This document shows positions 34,670-43,458 of a stretch of DNA of 64,000 nt, in pieces (position 1 is the stretch's first letter; each line of letters opens with the position of its first letter). The stretch is from NCBI GenBank assembly GCA_947473805.1, contig CANJGB010000001.1:259691-323690 (forward strand), read 5' to 3'. Under the pieces are notes generated by a model. The model was given only the letters and a program-made list of their open reading frames with translations, was not told the origin of the DNA and made no database searches. A program made the translations under genes and the position numbers. The DNA is from Alphaproteobacteria bacterium (lineage in GTDB: Bacteria; Pseudomonadota; Alphaproteobacteria; Ferrovibrionales; Ferrovibrionaceae).

Positions 34670-36064
34670 ATGTCAGCCAAGACCCTGCTGGACAAATTGT
34701 GGGACGACCATGTCGTCGCCGATCTAGGCAATAATTTTTCCCTGCTGCATATCGACCGCCACCTGATCCACGACCTCGGCGGCCCGCGCGGATTGCGCGA
34801 GACCGAGAAGGCCGGCCGGCGCGTCCGCAATCCGGACCTTTCCTTCGCGTTTCCCGACCATTCCGTGCCCAGCACGCCAGGCCGCGCGCTCGATGGCGGC
34901 ACCTATGCCAGCGACCTGCGCGTGCAGGTCAGTCGCGCGGGCATCAAGCTGTTCGACCTCGGCCAGCCAGGCCAGGGTATCGTCCACGTCACGGGACCGG
35001 AGCTCGGCATCACCCTGCCGGGCGTGACCCTCGTCTGCGGCGACAGTCATACCTGCACCCATGGCGGCATGGGCGCCCTCGCCTTCGGCATCGGCTGGAA
35101 CGAGCTGTGCCATGTGCTGGCGACGCAGACCCTCGTGCAGCAGCGGCCCAAGCGCCTGCGCGTCACCTTCGATGGCGTGCCTGCCCAGGGCATCCAGGCC
35201 AAGGATTTCATCCTCTATCTCATCGGCCAGATCGGCGCTGCCGCCGGCACTGGCTACGCGGTCGAATATGCCGGCTCGGCGATCCGCGCCTTGCCGGTCG
35301 AGGGCCGCCTGACCATGTGCAACCTGTCGATCGAACTGGGCGCCAAGGCCGGCATGGTGGCGCCGGACGACGTCACCTACGAATATCTCGCCGACCGTCC
35401 CTACGCGCCAAAGGGCGCGATGTGGGACCGCGCGCTTGCGCACTGGCGCACCCTGCACAGCGACGCGGGCACCACATTCGACCGCGAGGTCCATATCGAC
35501 GTCGCGAAAATCCGCCCGCAGATCACCTGGGGCACCAGCCCGCAGGACGTGATCGGCGTTGATGAGATGGTCCCCGACCCCGACACCGTTTCTGACCCCG
35601 GCCGCCGCAACGCGATGCGCGCCGCGCTGACCTATATGGGCCTGGAGCCTGGCAAGCCCATCGAGGGCACGCCGGTCGACTGGGTCTTCATCGGCTCGTG
35701 CACCAATAGCCGCCTGTCCGACCTGCAGAGTGCGGCAGCGGTCGCGAAGGGCCGCAAGGTGGCGCCGGGCGTCAAGGCCTGGGTCGTGCCGGGCAGCGAG
35801 AACGTCAAGCGCGCCGCCGAGGCCGAGGGGCTGGACCGCGTCTTCCTCGACGCCGGCTTCGAATGGCGCGAGGCCAGCTGCTCGCTCTGCGTCGGCGCGA
35901 ATGGCGAAATGGTATCGCCCGGTCAGCGTTCGGTCTCGACTTCGAACCGCAATTTCGTCGGCCGTCAGGGGCCGGGTGCCCGCACCCACCTGGCCAGTCC
36001 CGCCATGGCCGCGGCCGCCGCGCTGAGCGGTGCCATCGCCGACCTGCGCAAGCTGGGGAACTGA
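34670..36064 (+). CDS. leuC: 3-isopropylmalate dehydratase-type large subunit (LeuC family)
   Basis: A 464-residue aconitase-superfamily protein. The three cluster cysteines are visible in VCGDSHTCTHGG, SCTNSRLSD and CSLCVGANGEM, so a [4Fe-4S] hydro-lyase is expected. Several blocks deviate from biosynthetic LeuC: GGMGALAFGIGWNELCHVLA for the usual GAFGALAFGIG..EVEHVLA, and CVGANGEM for CLAMN. The small subunit follows 4 nt on, no leuA or leuB is nearby, and two carboxylate-binding proteins precede it. It may serve leucine synthesis, but a catabolic role on a related dicarboxylate or tricarboxylate is equally plausible. Confidence 0.85.
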   Translation: MSAKTLLDKLWDDHVVADLGNNFSLLHIDRHLIHDLGGPRGLRETEKAGRRVRNPDLSFAFPDHSVPSTPGRALDGGTYASDLRVQVSRAGIKLFDLGQPGQGIVHVTGPELGITLPGVTLVCGDSHTCTHGGMGALAFGIGWNELCHVLATQTLVQQRPKRLRVTFDGVPAQGIQAKDFILYLIGQIGAAAGTGYAVEYAGSAIRALPVEGRLTMCNLSIELGAKAGMVAPDDVTYEYLADRPYAPKGAMWDRALAHWRTLHSDAGTTFDREVHIDVAKIRPQITWGTSPQDVIGVDEMVPDPDTVSDPGRRNAMRAALTYMGLEPGKPIEGTPVDWVFIGSCTNSRLSDLQSAAAVAKGRKVAPGVKAWVVPGSENVKRAAEAEGLDRVFLDAGFEWREASCSLCVGANGEMVSPGQRSVSTSNRNFVGRQGPGARTHLASPAMAAAAALSGAIADLRKLGN

Positions 36065-36068
36065 CGCC

Positions 36069-36692
36069 ATGGCCGTGGAAAAATTCACCGTCATGACCAG
36101 TGTCGCCGCCCCCCTGCTGCGGCAGAACATCGACACCGACGTGATCATTCGCGTCGAGCGTCTCGTCGCGCTGCCGCCGGACCAGTTGGGGCCTTACGCA
36201 TTCGAATCGTTGCGCTTCCGCGCTGACGGCACCGAGGACCCGGACTTCGTGCTGAACAAGCCCGATTACCGCGAGGCCGGCATCATCCTTGCCGGCGACA
36301 ATTTCGGCTGCGGATCATCGCGCGAACATGCGGTGTGGGCACTGTGGGGCCGTGGCGTGCGCGCGGTCATCGCCCCCAGCTTCGGTGACATCTTTTTCAG
36401 CAATTGTTTCCAGAACGGCATGCTGCCCATCGCATTGCCGATCGAGACGATCCGCGAAATTGCCGACGAAGTCGAGGCCAGCCCCGGCAATGCCCGGGTG
36501 ACCATCGACCTGCCGAAAAGCGAGATCATCTCGCCCACCGGCCGGCGAATTCCCTTTTCGATGGACCCGACGCGCCAGACCCAGTTGCTGGCCGGTCTTG
36601 ACGAAATCGGCATCACCCTGTTGCGCGAGCCCGAGATCGCCGCCTTCCAGGCCCGCGACCGCAACAACCGGCCCTGGATCTACCAGCCCTAG
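36069..36692 (+). CDS. leuD: 3-isopropylmalate dehydratase-type small subunit (LeuD family)
   Basis: A 207-residue swivel-domain subunit: QNIDTDVIIRVERLV (IDTDxI motif), GDNFGCGSSREHAVWAL (substrate-binding SSREHA), and SCxQNG-like SNCFQNGMLPI. It pairs with the large subunit 4 nt upstream. Its stop overlaps the exoD stop on the opposite strand. Normal LeuD length and intact motifs indicate an active enzyme; substrate uncertain as for the large subunit. Confidence 0.88.
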   Translation: MAVEKFTVMTSVAAPLLRQNIDTDVIIRVERLVALPPDQLGPYAFESLRFRADGTEDPDFVLNKPDYREAGIILAGDNFGCGSSREHAVWALWGRGVRAVIAPSFGDIFFSNCFQNGMLPIALPIETIREIADEVEASPGNARVTIDLPKSEIISPTGRRIPFSMDPTRQTQLLAGLDEIGITLLREPEIAAFQARDRNNRPWIYQP

Positions 36693-37348
36693 AAGAGGCT
36701 GTGCAGAATGCTGGTAATGGCGGTCCAGCCGGCGCCGATAATGAAGCCGCCCCATAACGCCGAGACGACACCGACGCCCATGCCGAACAGGATGGCCACA
36801 CCGTCCTGCTGGATCAGGCCGATGGCGATCAGGATAATCGCGTAGGCCGGCAGCAGGTTGGCGAACGGAATCGGCAGCGACAGGATGATCGAGAACAGCA
36901 GCAGGGCCAGGCCGGTGAAACGGTCGGCGACCGCGCTGTTCATCACGGGCACGCGTGGCCGCACCAGTTTCTCCACCCGGCGCAGCGTGGGCAGCGCCTT
37001 GGCCACGACACGGGCGAAATCGCCACGCCGCACCGAGCGCTGCAGCAGCCAGCGGGGCAGCCAGGGCGTGCGCCGGCCCACCACCATCTGCGCCGCCAGC
37101 AGCATGATCGGCAGGCCCAGCACGGCCGACAGGCCCGGCGGACCCGGCACCGGCACGCCATTCGGCAGGGTCAGGACGAGGATCAGGAATCCGAAAGCGC
37201 GATCCTCAAGTGCATCACGTATATCGGCCAGGGAAATGCGGTCGTCAGGATTGCCGGCGAAAAGTCCCTCGAGCACGTCCGATGTAAGGCGGCCGGAATC
37301 GCGTTTCGTTCTGCTGGCGGGCAAGGCAACCATGGCGGTCGACGTCAT
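36689..37348 (-). CDS. exoD: ExoD-family membrane protein
   Basis: A 219-residue integral membrane protein. ISLADIRDALEDRAFGFLILVL and LPNGVPVPGPPGLSAVLGLP are hallmarks of the ExoD family (PF06055), named for a Rhizobium gene affecting exopolysaccharide and alkali tolerance; the molecular role is not established. Four hydrophobic segments are visible, with a basic loop (RRVEKLVRPRVP). ATG 37348 is used; ATG 37333 is an alternative. Confidence 0.85.
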   Translation of the reverse strand: MTSTAMVALPASRTKRDSGRLTSDVLEGLFAGNPDDRISLADIRDALEDRAFGFLILVLTLPNGVPVPGPPGLSAVLGLPIMLLAAQMVVGRRTPWLPRWLLQRSVRRGDFARVVAKALPTLRRVEKLVRPRVPVMNSAVADRFTGLALLLFSIILSLPIPFANLLPAYAIILIAIGLIQQDGVAILFGMGVGVVSALWGGFIIGAGWTAITSILHSLF

Positions 37349-37396
37349 GCCCCGAAATATGGTGGGGAATCGTGGCGCTTCAATGACGTTGGCGGG

Positions 37397-38476
37397 TCAT
37401 TGCGGGGGCAGGGCGGCGGGCACTTCCGGCGCCTCGATGTCCAGTTCGCCGATCTGGTCGCTGCGCCGCGCGATGCGGCTGCTCGATGTCTCGATCTCTT
37501 TAATGTCTTTCTCGGCCTGGTCGAAGTGCTTGCGCAAATTGCCGGTGCGCTCGTCCAGCCGCTTCACATCCGCCGCCAGCAGCTCGACATGCTTCTGGAT
37601 CACGTGCGCCTGTTCGCGCATGCGCGCATCCTTCAGCACCGCGCGTACCGTCGTCAGCACCGCCATCAGCGTGGTGGGCGAGACGATCCACACCCGCCGC
37701 CGCCGCGCATGTTCCATGACGTTCTCGAAGCGCGCATGCAGTTCGGCGTACACCGCCTCCGACGGCAGGAACATCAGCGCGCTGTCGGCGGTTTCGCCCG
37801 GCACCATGTACTTGTCGGAAATGTCGTCCACGTGCTTCTGCACATCGACAGTGAAGGCGCGCGCCGCCACGACACGGGCCGGCTCATCCACCGCTGCCAT
37901 CAGGGCGCGAAAGCTCTCCAGCGGAAACTTCGCGTCGATGGCAATGCTGCCCGGCGGGTTCGGCAGCTTGATCAGGCAGTCCACCCGTTTTCCGTTGGCC
38001 AGGGTCGCCTGCTCCTCGTAGGCATTCGGTGGCAGGGCGTCGCGGATCAGGTTGCCCAGCTGTACCTCGCCGAAGGCGCCGCGCGCCTGCTTGTTGTCCA
38101 GCACCTGCTGCAGGCTGGTGACCTGGCCTGACAGTTCCACCAGGCGTTTCTGCGCCTCGTCGATGCGCACCATGCGCTCGTTCAGCTCGCCCAGCTTGGC
38201 GCCGGTCTTTTCCACGCTGTCGACCAGCCCGTCGCCCAGCCGCTTGGTCATCGCCTCCAGCCGCTCGTTCACGTGCCGGGCCAGATCAGCCTGGGCCTGC
38301 TGGCCGGACTGGCTCAACTGGCGCAACTGGCCGATCAGCTCGCCCTGCTGCTGCGCCAGGCGGGCGAACTCGGCTTGCGCGCCATCCGCGGCCGGGCGGG
38401 CGCGCACGACGAAAATGACCACTGCCGCGACGGCAATCAGGGCCAGGAAAAGCGCGGCGAGGGCGAGAATGTCCAT
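37397..38476 (-). CDS. rmuC: DNA recombination protein RmuC
   Basis: A 359-residue protein: an N-terminal membrane anchor (MDILALAALFLALIAVAAVV), a long coiled coil (about residues 35-115), then the RmuC nuclease-like core with GAFGEVQLGNLIRDALP, DCLIKLPNPPGSIAIDAKFP and VWIVSPTTLMAVL. RmuC suppresses inverted-repeat-mediated inversions and has a PD-(D/E)XK-like fold. ATG 38476 is the first Met before the anchor; the frame upstream is antisense to def. It is divergent from def. Confidence 0.92.
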   Translation of the reverse strand: MDILALAALFLALIAVAAVVIFVVRARPAADGAQAEFARLAQQQGELIGQLRQLSQSGQQAQADLARHVNERLEAMTKRLGDGLVDSVEKTGAKLGELNERMVRIDEAQKRLVELSGQVTSLQQVLDNKQARGAFGEVQLGNLIRDALPPNAYEEQATLANGKRVDCLIKLPNPPGSIAIDAKFPLESFRALMAAVDEPARVVAARAFTVDVQKHVDDISDKYMVPGETADSALMFLPSEAVYAELHARFENVMEHARRRRVWIVSPTTLMAVLTTVRAVLKDARMREQAHVIQKHVELLAADVKRLDERTGNLRKHFDQAEKDIKEIETSSSRIARRSDQIGELDIEAPEVPAALPPQ

Positions 38477-38578
38477 GATGCGGGGTTCACTTGACGGGAG
38501 ACGGCTAAGATCATACGTGATGGACAGAATAACGAACCCCGACCGCAACCGATAGCAGCAGCAACCCGCCTCATTCCC

Positions 38579-39106
38579 ATGGCCCTTCTCCCCATCATCA
38601 CCGCGCCAGATCCGCGCCTGAAGCAGAAGTCGAGGCCGGTCGGTGCGGTCGATGCCGAGATGCGCCAGCTGCTCGACGACATGCTGGAAACCATGTACGC
38701 CGCGCCGGGAATTGGCCTCGCCGCCGTGCAGGTCGGCGTCCCCAGGCGCGCCATCGTGGTGGACATCAGCCGCGAGGACGGCCCGCGCGAGCCGCTGTTC
38801 ATGATCAATCCGGAAATCGTCGGCGTCTCCGACGAGGACAGCAGCTACGAGGAAGGCTGCCTGTCGCTGCCCGACATGTTCGCCGAGGTCGAGCGGCCCG
38901 CTTCCATCCGCGTGCGCTATCTCGACCGCGACGGCAAGCGCCAGGAACTGAACGCCGACGGCATCCTGGCCACCTGCATCCAGCACGAGATGGATCATCT
39001 CGAGGGCATCCTGTTCGTCGACCACATCTCGGCGCTGAAGCGCAACATGATCCTGCGCAAGCTGCTCAAGGCCAAGCGCCTGCAGGAAGAAGAAGCGGCC
39101 GGTTGA
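38579..39106 (+). CDS. def: Peptide deformylase
   Basis: A 175-residue metalloenzyme with all three motifs: GIGLAAVQVG, EGCLSLP (Cys ligand) and HEMDHLEG (two His ligands, catalytic Glu). It removes the formyl group from nascent proteins. The start MALLPIITAPDPRLK is typical. It is followed by fmt 57 nt on and truA, the standard def-fmt-truA cluster. Confidence 0.96.
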   Translation: MALLPIITAPDPRLKQKSRPVGAVDAEMRQLLDDMLETMYAAPGIGLAAVQVGVPRRAIVVDISREDGPREPLFMINPEIVGVSDEDSSYEEGCLSLPDMFAEVERPASIRVRYLDRDGKRQELNADGILATCIQHEMDHLEGILFVDHISALKRNMILRKLLKAKRLQEEEAAG

Positions 39107-39163
39107 GCGTCCGCGTTACTTTCCGCGCGTGAGCCGCCACGCCAAATGCCCTATTCTGACGCC

Positions 39164-40078
39164 ATGAAAATCGCCTTCATGGGCACGCCCGATTTTGCCG
39201 TGCCCGCCCTCCATGCGCTGCTCGAGGCCGGGCACGAGGTCGTGGCCGTCTATTGCCAGCCGCCGCGCCCCGCCGGCCGCGGCCAGGCGCTGCGCCCGTC
39301 GCCGATCCAGGCGGCGGCCGAGGCGCATGGCCTGCCCGTCCGCCATCCGGTGTCTCTGAAGGGCGCCGACGAACAGGCCGCCTTCGCCGCCCTCGGCCTC
39401 GATGCCGCCGTGGTCGTCGCCTATGGCCTCATCCTGCCGCGGCCCATCCTGGCCGCGCCGCGGCTCGGCTGTTTCAACATCCATGCCTCGCTGCTGCCGC
39501 GCTGGCGCGGTGCCGCGCCCATCCACCGCGCCATCCTGGCCGGCGATACCGAGACCGGCGTCGCCGTCATGGGCATGGAGGCGGGCCTCGACACCGGCCC
39601 GGTCTATCTCGAACGCCGCGTGCCCATTGGCCCGCGCGCGACCGCGGCCGAGCTGCACGACATCCTCGCCCTCGCCGGCGCGGAGCTGATCGTCGAGGCT
39701 CTGCCCGGCATCGCCAGCGGTGCGCTGAAGTCGCGTGCGCAGGCCGAGGACGGCGTCACCTACGCCGCCAAGATCACCAAGGACGAAGGCCGCATCGACT
39801 GGAGCCGCACGTCGGGTGAGCTCGACCGCCTCATCCGCGCGCTTGGCGCCAGTCCCGGCACCTGGTTCGACCTCGGGCCGGAACGCATCAAGGTGCTGGC
39901 CGCCGAACCGGCCATGGGCACCGGCGCGCCGGGCACCGCGCTGGACGACCGCCTCGCCATTGCCTGCGGCGACGGCGCGTTGCGCCTGTTGCGGCTGCAG
40001 CGCCCGGGCAAGGGTCCCGTCGATGCCGCTGCCTTCCTCAACGGCCACAAACTGCCCGCTGGCGCCGTGCTGCGCTGA
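39164..40078 (+). CDS. fmt: Methionyl-tRNA formyltransferase
   Basis: A 304-residue protein from ATG 39164 ([20 protein letters not shown]). The catalytic [18 protein letters not shown] and the Asp in [10 protein letters not shown] are present, followed by the C-terminal OB-fold domain ([20 protein letters not shown]). It formylates initiator Met-tRNA using 10-formyl-THF. Its TGA shares an A with the truA ATG (TGATG). Confidence 0.95.
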   Translation: MKIAFMGTPDFAVPALHALLEAGHEVVAVYCQPPRPAGRGQALRPSPIQAAAEAHGLPVRHPVSLKGADEQAAFAALGLDAAVVVAYGLILPRPILAAPRLGCFNIHASLLPRWRGAAPIHRAILAGDTETGVAVMGMEAGLDTGPVYLERRVPIGPRATAAELHDILALAGAELIVEALPGIASGALKSRAQAEDGVTYAAKITKDEGRIDWSRTSGELDRLIRALGASPGTWFDLGPERIKVLAAEPAMGTGAPGTALDDRLAIACGDGALRLLRLQRPGKGPVDAAAFLNGHKLPAGAVLR

Positions 40079-40833
40079 TGCCGCGCTATCGCCTCACGGT
40101 CGAATATGATGGCAGCGCCTTTGTCGGCTGGCAGCGGCAGGAGAACGGCCACTCCGTTCAGGCCGCGCTGGAAGATGCCGCCGCCGCGCTGGCCAATGGC
40201 ACCGCCGTTACCGCCTTCGCCGCTGGCCGCACCGATTCAGGCGTTCATGCCCTGGGGCAGGTCGTGCATATCGACCTGCCGCGCGACTATCCCGCCGCGA
40301 CAGTGCGCCTCGCGCTGAACTCGCATCTGCGGCCGCAGCCGGTCGCGGTGGTCGAGGCCGCTTTGGTGCCCGACGATTTCCACGCCCGTTTTTCGGCGCA
40401 GAAGCGCCACTACCGCTACCGCATCCTGAACCGTCCGGCGATTCCGGCGCTGGATGCCAAGCGCGTGTGGCACGTGTTCGTGCCGCTCGACGCCGCCGTC
40501 ATGCACGACGCCGCGCAGGTCCTGCTCGGCCGCCACGACTTCACCAGCTTCCGCGCAGCGGCCTGCCAGGCGAAGTCACCGGTCAAGACGCTCGACTATC
40601 TCAACGTGTCGCGACACGGCGAGGAGGTCATCATCGAAACCGGCGCGCGCTCGTTCCTGCACAACCAGGTCCGCGCCATGACAGGCACGCTCAAACTGGT
40701 GGGCGAGGGCAAGTGGAACCCCACTGATGTTCAGAACGCCCTCGACGCCCGCGCCCGCAGCGCCGCCGGCCCGAATGCCCCGCCAGGGGGGCTGTATTTG
40801 ACCCGGGTCGACTATCCGGAAATGCCGGCGTAA
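40078..40833 (+). CDS. truA: tRNA pseudouridine(38-40) synthase TruA
   Basis: A 251-residue enzyme: YDGSAFVGWQRQ, the catalytic Asp in AAGRTDSGVHALGQV, and RSFLHNQVRAMTGTL. It modifies U38-40 in the anticodon arm. Translationally coupled to fmt by a one-base overlap. Confidence 0.95.
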   Translation: MPRYRLTVEYDGSAFVGWQRQENGHSVQAALEDAAAALANGTAVTAFAAGRTDSGVHALGQVVHIDLPRDYPAATVRLALNSHLRPQPVAVVEAALVPDDFHARFSAQKRHYRYRILNRPAIPALDAKRVWHVFVPLDAAVMHDAAQVLLGRHDFTSFRAAACQAKSPVKTLDYLNVSRHGEEVIIETGARSFLHNQVRAMTGTLKLVGEGKWNPTDVQNALDARARSAAGPNAPPGGLYLTRVDYPEMPA

Positions 40834-40945
40834 TCTTCTTCCCGTCGCGCGACTGGCGAAGCTCTGAGGTGGATCACCACCGGGAAGCGCGACCGATAGA
40901 ATCGCCGTTCGCCTGGGCATGAAGTCCACCTGAAAGAGGTGCGCC

Positions 40946-41740
40946 ATGCCCGTATCGCCACTGCAGATCGGCTTTCCCCTATTCCGCGGCTTCACCCAGC
41001 TCGACCTGTCCGGTCCGTGGGAAGTGTTGACCCGCCTGCCCGATACAAACTGCCACCTGCTGGCGCACGACAATGCGCCGGTGCGCAGCGCCGACGGCAT
41101 GTCGATCCTGCCGACACTCACCTACACCGCCTGCCCGCAACTCGACGTGCTGTGCGTGCCTGGCGGGGCCGGTTCGCTGGATGCGATGGAGGATCAGGTG
41201 CTGCTGGCGTTCCTGCGCCGGCAAGCCACATCATGCCGCTATGTCACGTCGGTCTGCACCGGGTCGATGATCCTCGCCGCCGCCGGCCTGCTCACCGGCT
41301 ATCGCGCAACGACCCACTGGCTCTCGCTGCCACGCCTCGCGGCTTTTGGCGTCACGCCGGTAAAGCAACGCGTGGTGATCGACCGCAATCGCGTCACCGG
41401 TGGCGGCGTAACGGCCGGCATCGATTTCGGTCTGGTTCTAGCAGCGCATCTTGCGGGCGAGGCGGTCGCGCGCGAAATCCAGGTGCAGATCGAGTATGCA
41501 CCGGCGCCGCCGTACGAAGGTGATCCAGACCTTGCGAAGCCGGAAACCGTCACCGCGATCCGCACGCGCCTTATCGGCAGCGGATGCTTGAAACCGATGC
41601 GCGCGTCCTTGCGCGCCTCGGCCGTCAGTAAAACAGCGTGTTCACCACGCGACCGATCAGCAGCGTCAGTGCGAAGTCGAGCACCACGAGCCCCGTCGCC
41701 AGCGCCGCGCTGGCCTGGAAGGCCAGGCGCGCGACCATGA
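40946..41740 (+). CDS. DJ-1/PfpI-family, isonitrile hydratase-like; frameshifted 3' end
   Basis: Residues 1-210 match the isonitrile hydratase (InhA) branch of DJ-1/PfpI: the nucleophile Cys in SVCTGSMIL, GYRATTHW, and DRNRVTGGGVTAGIDFGL. After AIRTR (about position 41560) the annotated frame runs into a basic Ser/Arg/Pro tail antisense to the next gene. One phase over, the sequence reads PYRQRMLETDARVLARLGRQ and stops at TAA 41629-41631, just past the convergent neighbour. That is the expected amphipathic C-terminal helix and gene end. A single-base indel near 41560 is therefore likely, real or a sequencing error. The catalytic core is unaffected. A CTGAAAGAGG ribosome site precedes ATG 40946. 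Confidence 0.8.
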   Translation: MPVSPLQIGFPLFRGFTQLDLSGPWEVLTRLPDTNCHLLAHDNAPVRSADGMSILPTLTYTACPQLDVLCVPGGAGSLDAMEDQVLLAFLRRQATSCRYVTSVCTGSMILAAAGLLTGYRATTHWLSLPRLAAFGVTPVKQRVVIDRNRVTGGGVTAGIDFGLVLAAHLAGEAVAREIQVQIEYAPAPPYEGDPDLAKPETVTAIRTRLIGSGCLKPMRASLRASAVSKTACSPRDRSAASVRSRAPRAPSPAPRWPGRPGARP

Positions 41741-42188
41741 ACTGGTAGGCCATGCTGCCCAGCGCCAGGACCAGGTAGATGATGTCGCCGGCGCCGCCGC
41801 GCTCGGCCTGGGCGGCTTGCGCCACGCTGGCCGGCAGCATGAATACCATGATGATGACGATCGACCAGTTATAGGCGATGACATAGGGCACATAGCTGCG
41901 GGTCAATCCGGCGGCGCGTGCCACGGGGATCAGGATCAGCGGCCACAGCACGAAGAACGCCACATAGCCCAGCGTCTCGCCGATCAGGCTGAACGTGGGG
42001 ACCTCGGCGTTCACCCGTGCGAGAACGACGCTGAGCAGCGCCAGCGGCAGCATGGCCAGCGGCGCCATGAACGAGCGGCGCAGGCCGTCGATACTGAGAT
42101 TGAAGAAATAGGGCGCGGCGCGGTCGTAGTGCAGCAGGCGCCATGCGCCGAAGATCGACTTCTGGATCTCGTCGCGCGAGGGGATCAT
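41625..42188 (-). CDS. Polytopic membrane protein, Yip1-like
   Basis: A 187-residue protein with about five hydrophobic segments (for example FMAPLAMLPLALLSVVLA, VAFFVLWPLILIPVA, YVIAYNWSIVIIMVFMLPA). The layout and the conserved YNWS in helix three resemble proteins loosely assigned to the Yip1/YIPF clan in alphaproteobacteria, but I see no firm motif. The first Met at 42188 is preferred over the in-frame GTG 42191. It starts 10 nt after dapE ends and is likely co-transcribed with it. Function unknown. Confidence 0.65.
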   Translation of the reverse strand: MIPSRDEIQKSIFGAWRLLHYDRAAPYFFNLSIDGLRRSFMAPLAMLPLALLSVVLARVNAEVPTFSLIGETLGYVAFFVLWPLILIPVARAAGLTRSYVPYVIAYNWSIVIIMVFMLPASVAQAAQAERGGAGDIIYLVLALGSMAYQFMVARLAFQASAALATGLVVLDFALTLLIGRVVNTLFY

Positions 42189-42198
42189 CACCCCCGGA

Positions 42199-43371
42199 TC
42201 ACCGGGCGAAGGTGCGGTCGAGGATGCGCGCGTAGATATCCGCCAGCATGGCCAGGTCCGACAGCTTCGCCTGCTCGTCCACCTTGTGCATGGTCTGGCC
42301 GATCATGCCGAACTCGGCCACCGGACAGTACTTCGCGATGAAGCGCGCGTCTGACGTGCCGCCCGTGGTGGACAGTTCCGGCGTGCGGCCGGTCACGTCG
42401 CGCACCGCGCCGGCAATGATGTCGGTCAGCGGGCCGGGCGCGGTCAGGAACGGCTCGGCGCTGCACACGGTCTGCAGGTCGTAGCGCGCGCCCGCGGCGT
42501 CCAGCTTTGCGCGCAGCCAGGCTTCGAGCGAGGCCGGCGTCCAGGTCGGGTTGAAGCGGATGTTGAACACCGCGCGGGCCTGCGCCGGGATCACGTTGGT
42601 CGCGGTATTGCCGACATCGACCGTCGTGATCTCCAGGTTCGACGGCTGGAAATGCGGATAGCCAGCATCCAGCGGTTCTGCCTTCAGGGCCGTCAGCAAC
42701 TGCAACAGGCGCGGGATCGGATTGTCGGCAAGGTCGGGATAGCCCACATGGCCCTGGATGCCGGTCACCCTCAGCCAGCCGTTCATCGAGCCGCGCCGGC
42801 CGATCTTCACCATCTCGCCGAGCTGCAACGGATTGGTGGGCTCGCCCACCAGGCAGGCGTCGATCTTCTCGCCCTTGGCCGTCAGCCATTCCAGCATCTT
42901 CTTGGTGCCGTTGATCGACGGGCCTTCCTCATCGCCGGTGATCAGCAGGCTGATCGAGCCGCCGAAGCGATTGTTACGGTCGCGCAGGAAGCGCGCCACG
43001 GCTGAAACGAAACAGGCAATGGCGCCCTTCATGTCGGCGGCGCCGCGGCCGAACAGGTTGCCGCCGATCACCTCGGCGCCGAACGGATCGACCGTCCAGC
43101 CGCTTGTATCCCCCACCGGCACCACGTCCGTATGGCCGGCAAAGCAGAAATTTGGCGCTGCCGTGCCCAGCCGGGCATAGAGGTTGTCCACATCGGGCGT
43201 ATTGGCGTCCTTGAACGGCAGGCGGGTGCAAATGAAACCAAGTGCCCCCAGCGCCGTTTGCAACAGGTCCAGCGCCCCGCCATCGGCGGGGGTCACGCTG
43301 GCGCAGCGAATCAGTCCCCGGGCCAGGGGCAGGGGATCCAGGTGCGGTTCGGCGTCCAGCGTGGCGTCCAT
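42199..43371 (-). CDS. dapE: Succinyl-diaminopimelate desuccinylase
   Basis: A 390-residue M20-family zinc enzyme beginning at ATG 43371. The metal-binding [26 protein letters not shown], catalytic Glu pair in [13 protein letters not shown] and C-terminal [13 protein letters not shown] identify Dap[14 protein letters not shown] holds the last zinc ligand. It cleaves N-succinyl-LL-diaminopimelate in the succinylase lysine/peptidoglycan pathway, consistent with dapD at 44708-45550. The larger upstream frame is antisense to the LpxR-like gene. Confidence 0.95.
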   Translation of the reverse strand: MDATLDAEPHLDPLPLARGLIRCASVTPADGGALDLLQTALGALGFICTRLPFKDANTPDVDNLYARLGTAAPNFCFAGHTDVVPVGDTSGWTVDPFGAEVIGGNLFGRGAADMKGAIACFVSAVARFLRDRNNRFGGSISLLITGDEEGPSINGTKKMLEWLTAKGEKIDACLVGEPTNPLQLGEMVKIGRRGSMNGWLRVTGIQGHVGYPDLADNPIPRLLQLLTALKAEPLDAGYPHFQPSNLEITTVDVGNTATNVIPAQARAVFNIRFNPTWTPASLEAWLRAKLDAAGARYDLQTVCSAEPFLTAPGPLTDIIAGAVRDVTGRTPELSTTGGTSDARFIAKYCPVAEFGMIGQTMHKVDEQAKLSDLAMLADIYARILDRTFAR

Positions 43372-43458
43372 TGGGCCGATGTAGCCCGCGCCTGACGCCC
43401 GGTCAATGCGGGCCAGATCGGCCTTAGTTCGGGCGACTTTCGGGGGTATAAGCAGGTC

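Noticed and set aside
34724..36148. Minus-strand frame of 474 residues antisense to leuC
   Set aside because: No family features or ribosome site; leuC motifs on the other strand are complete.
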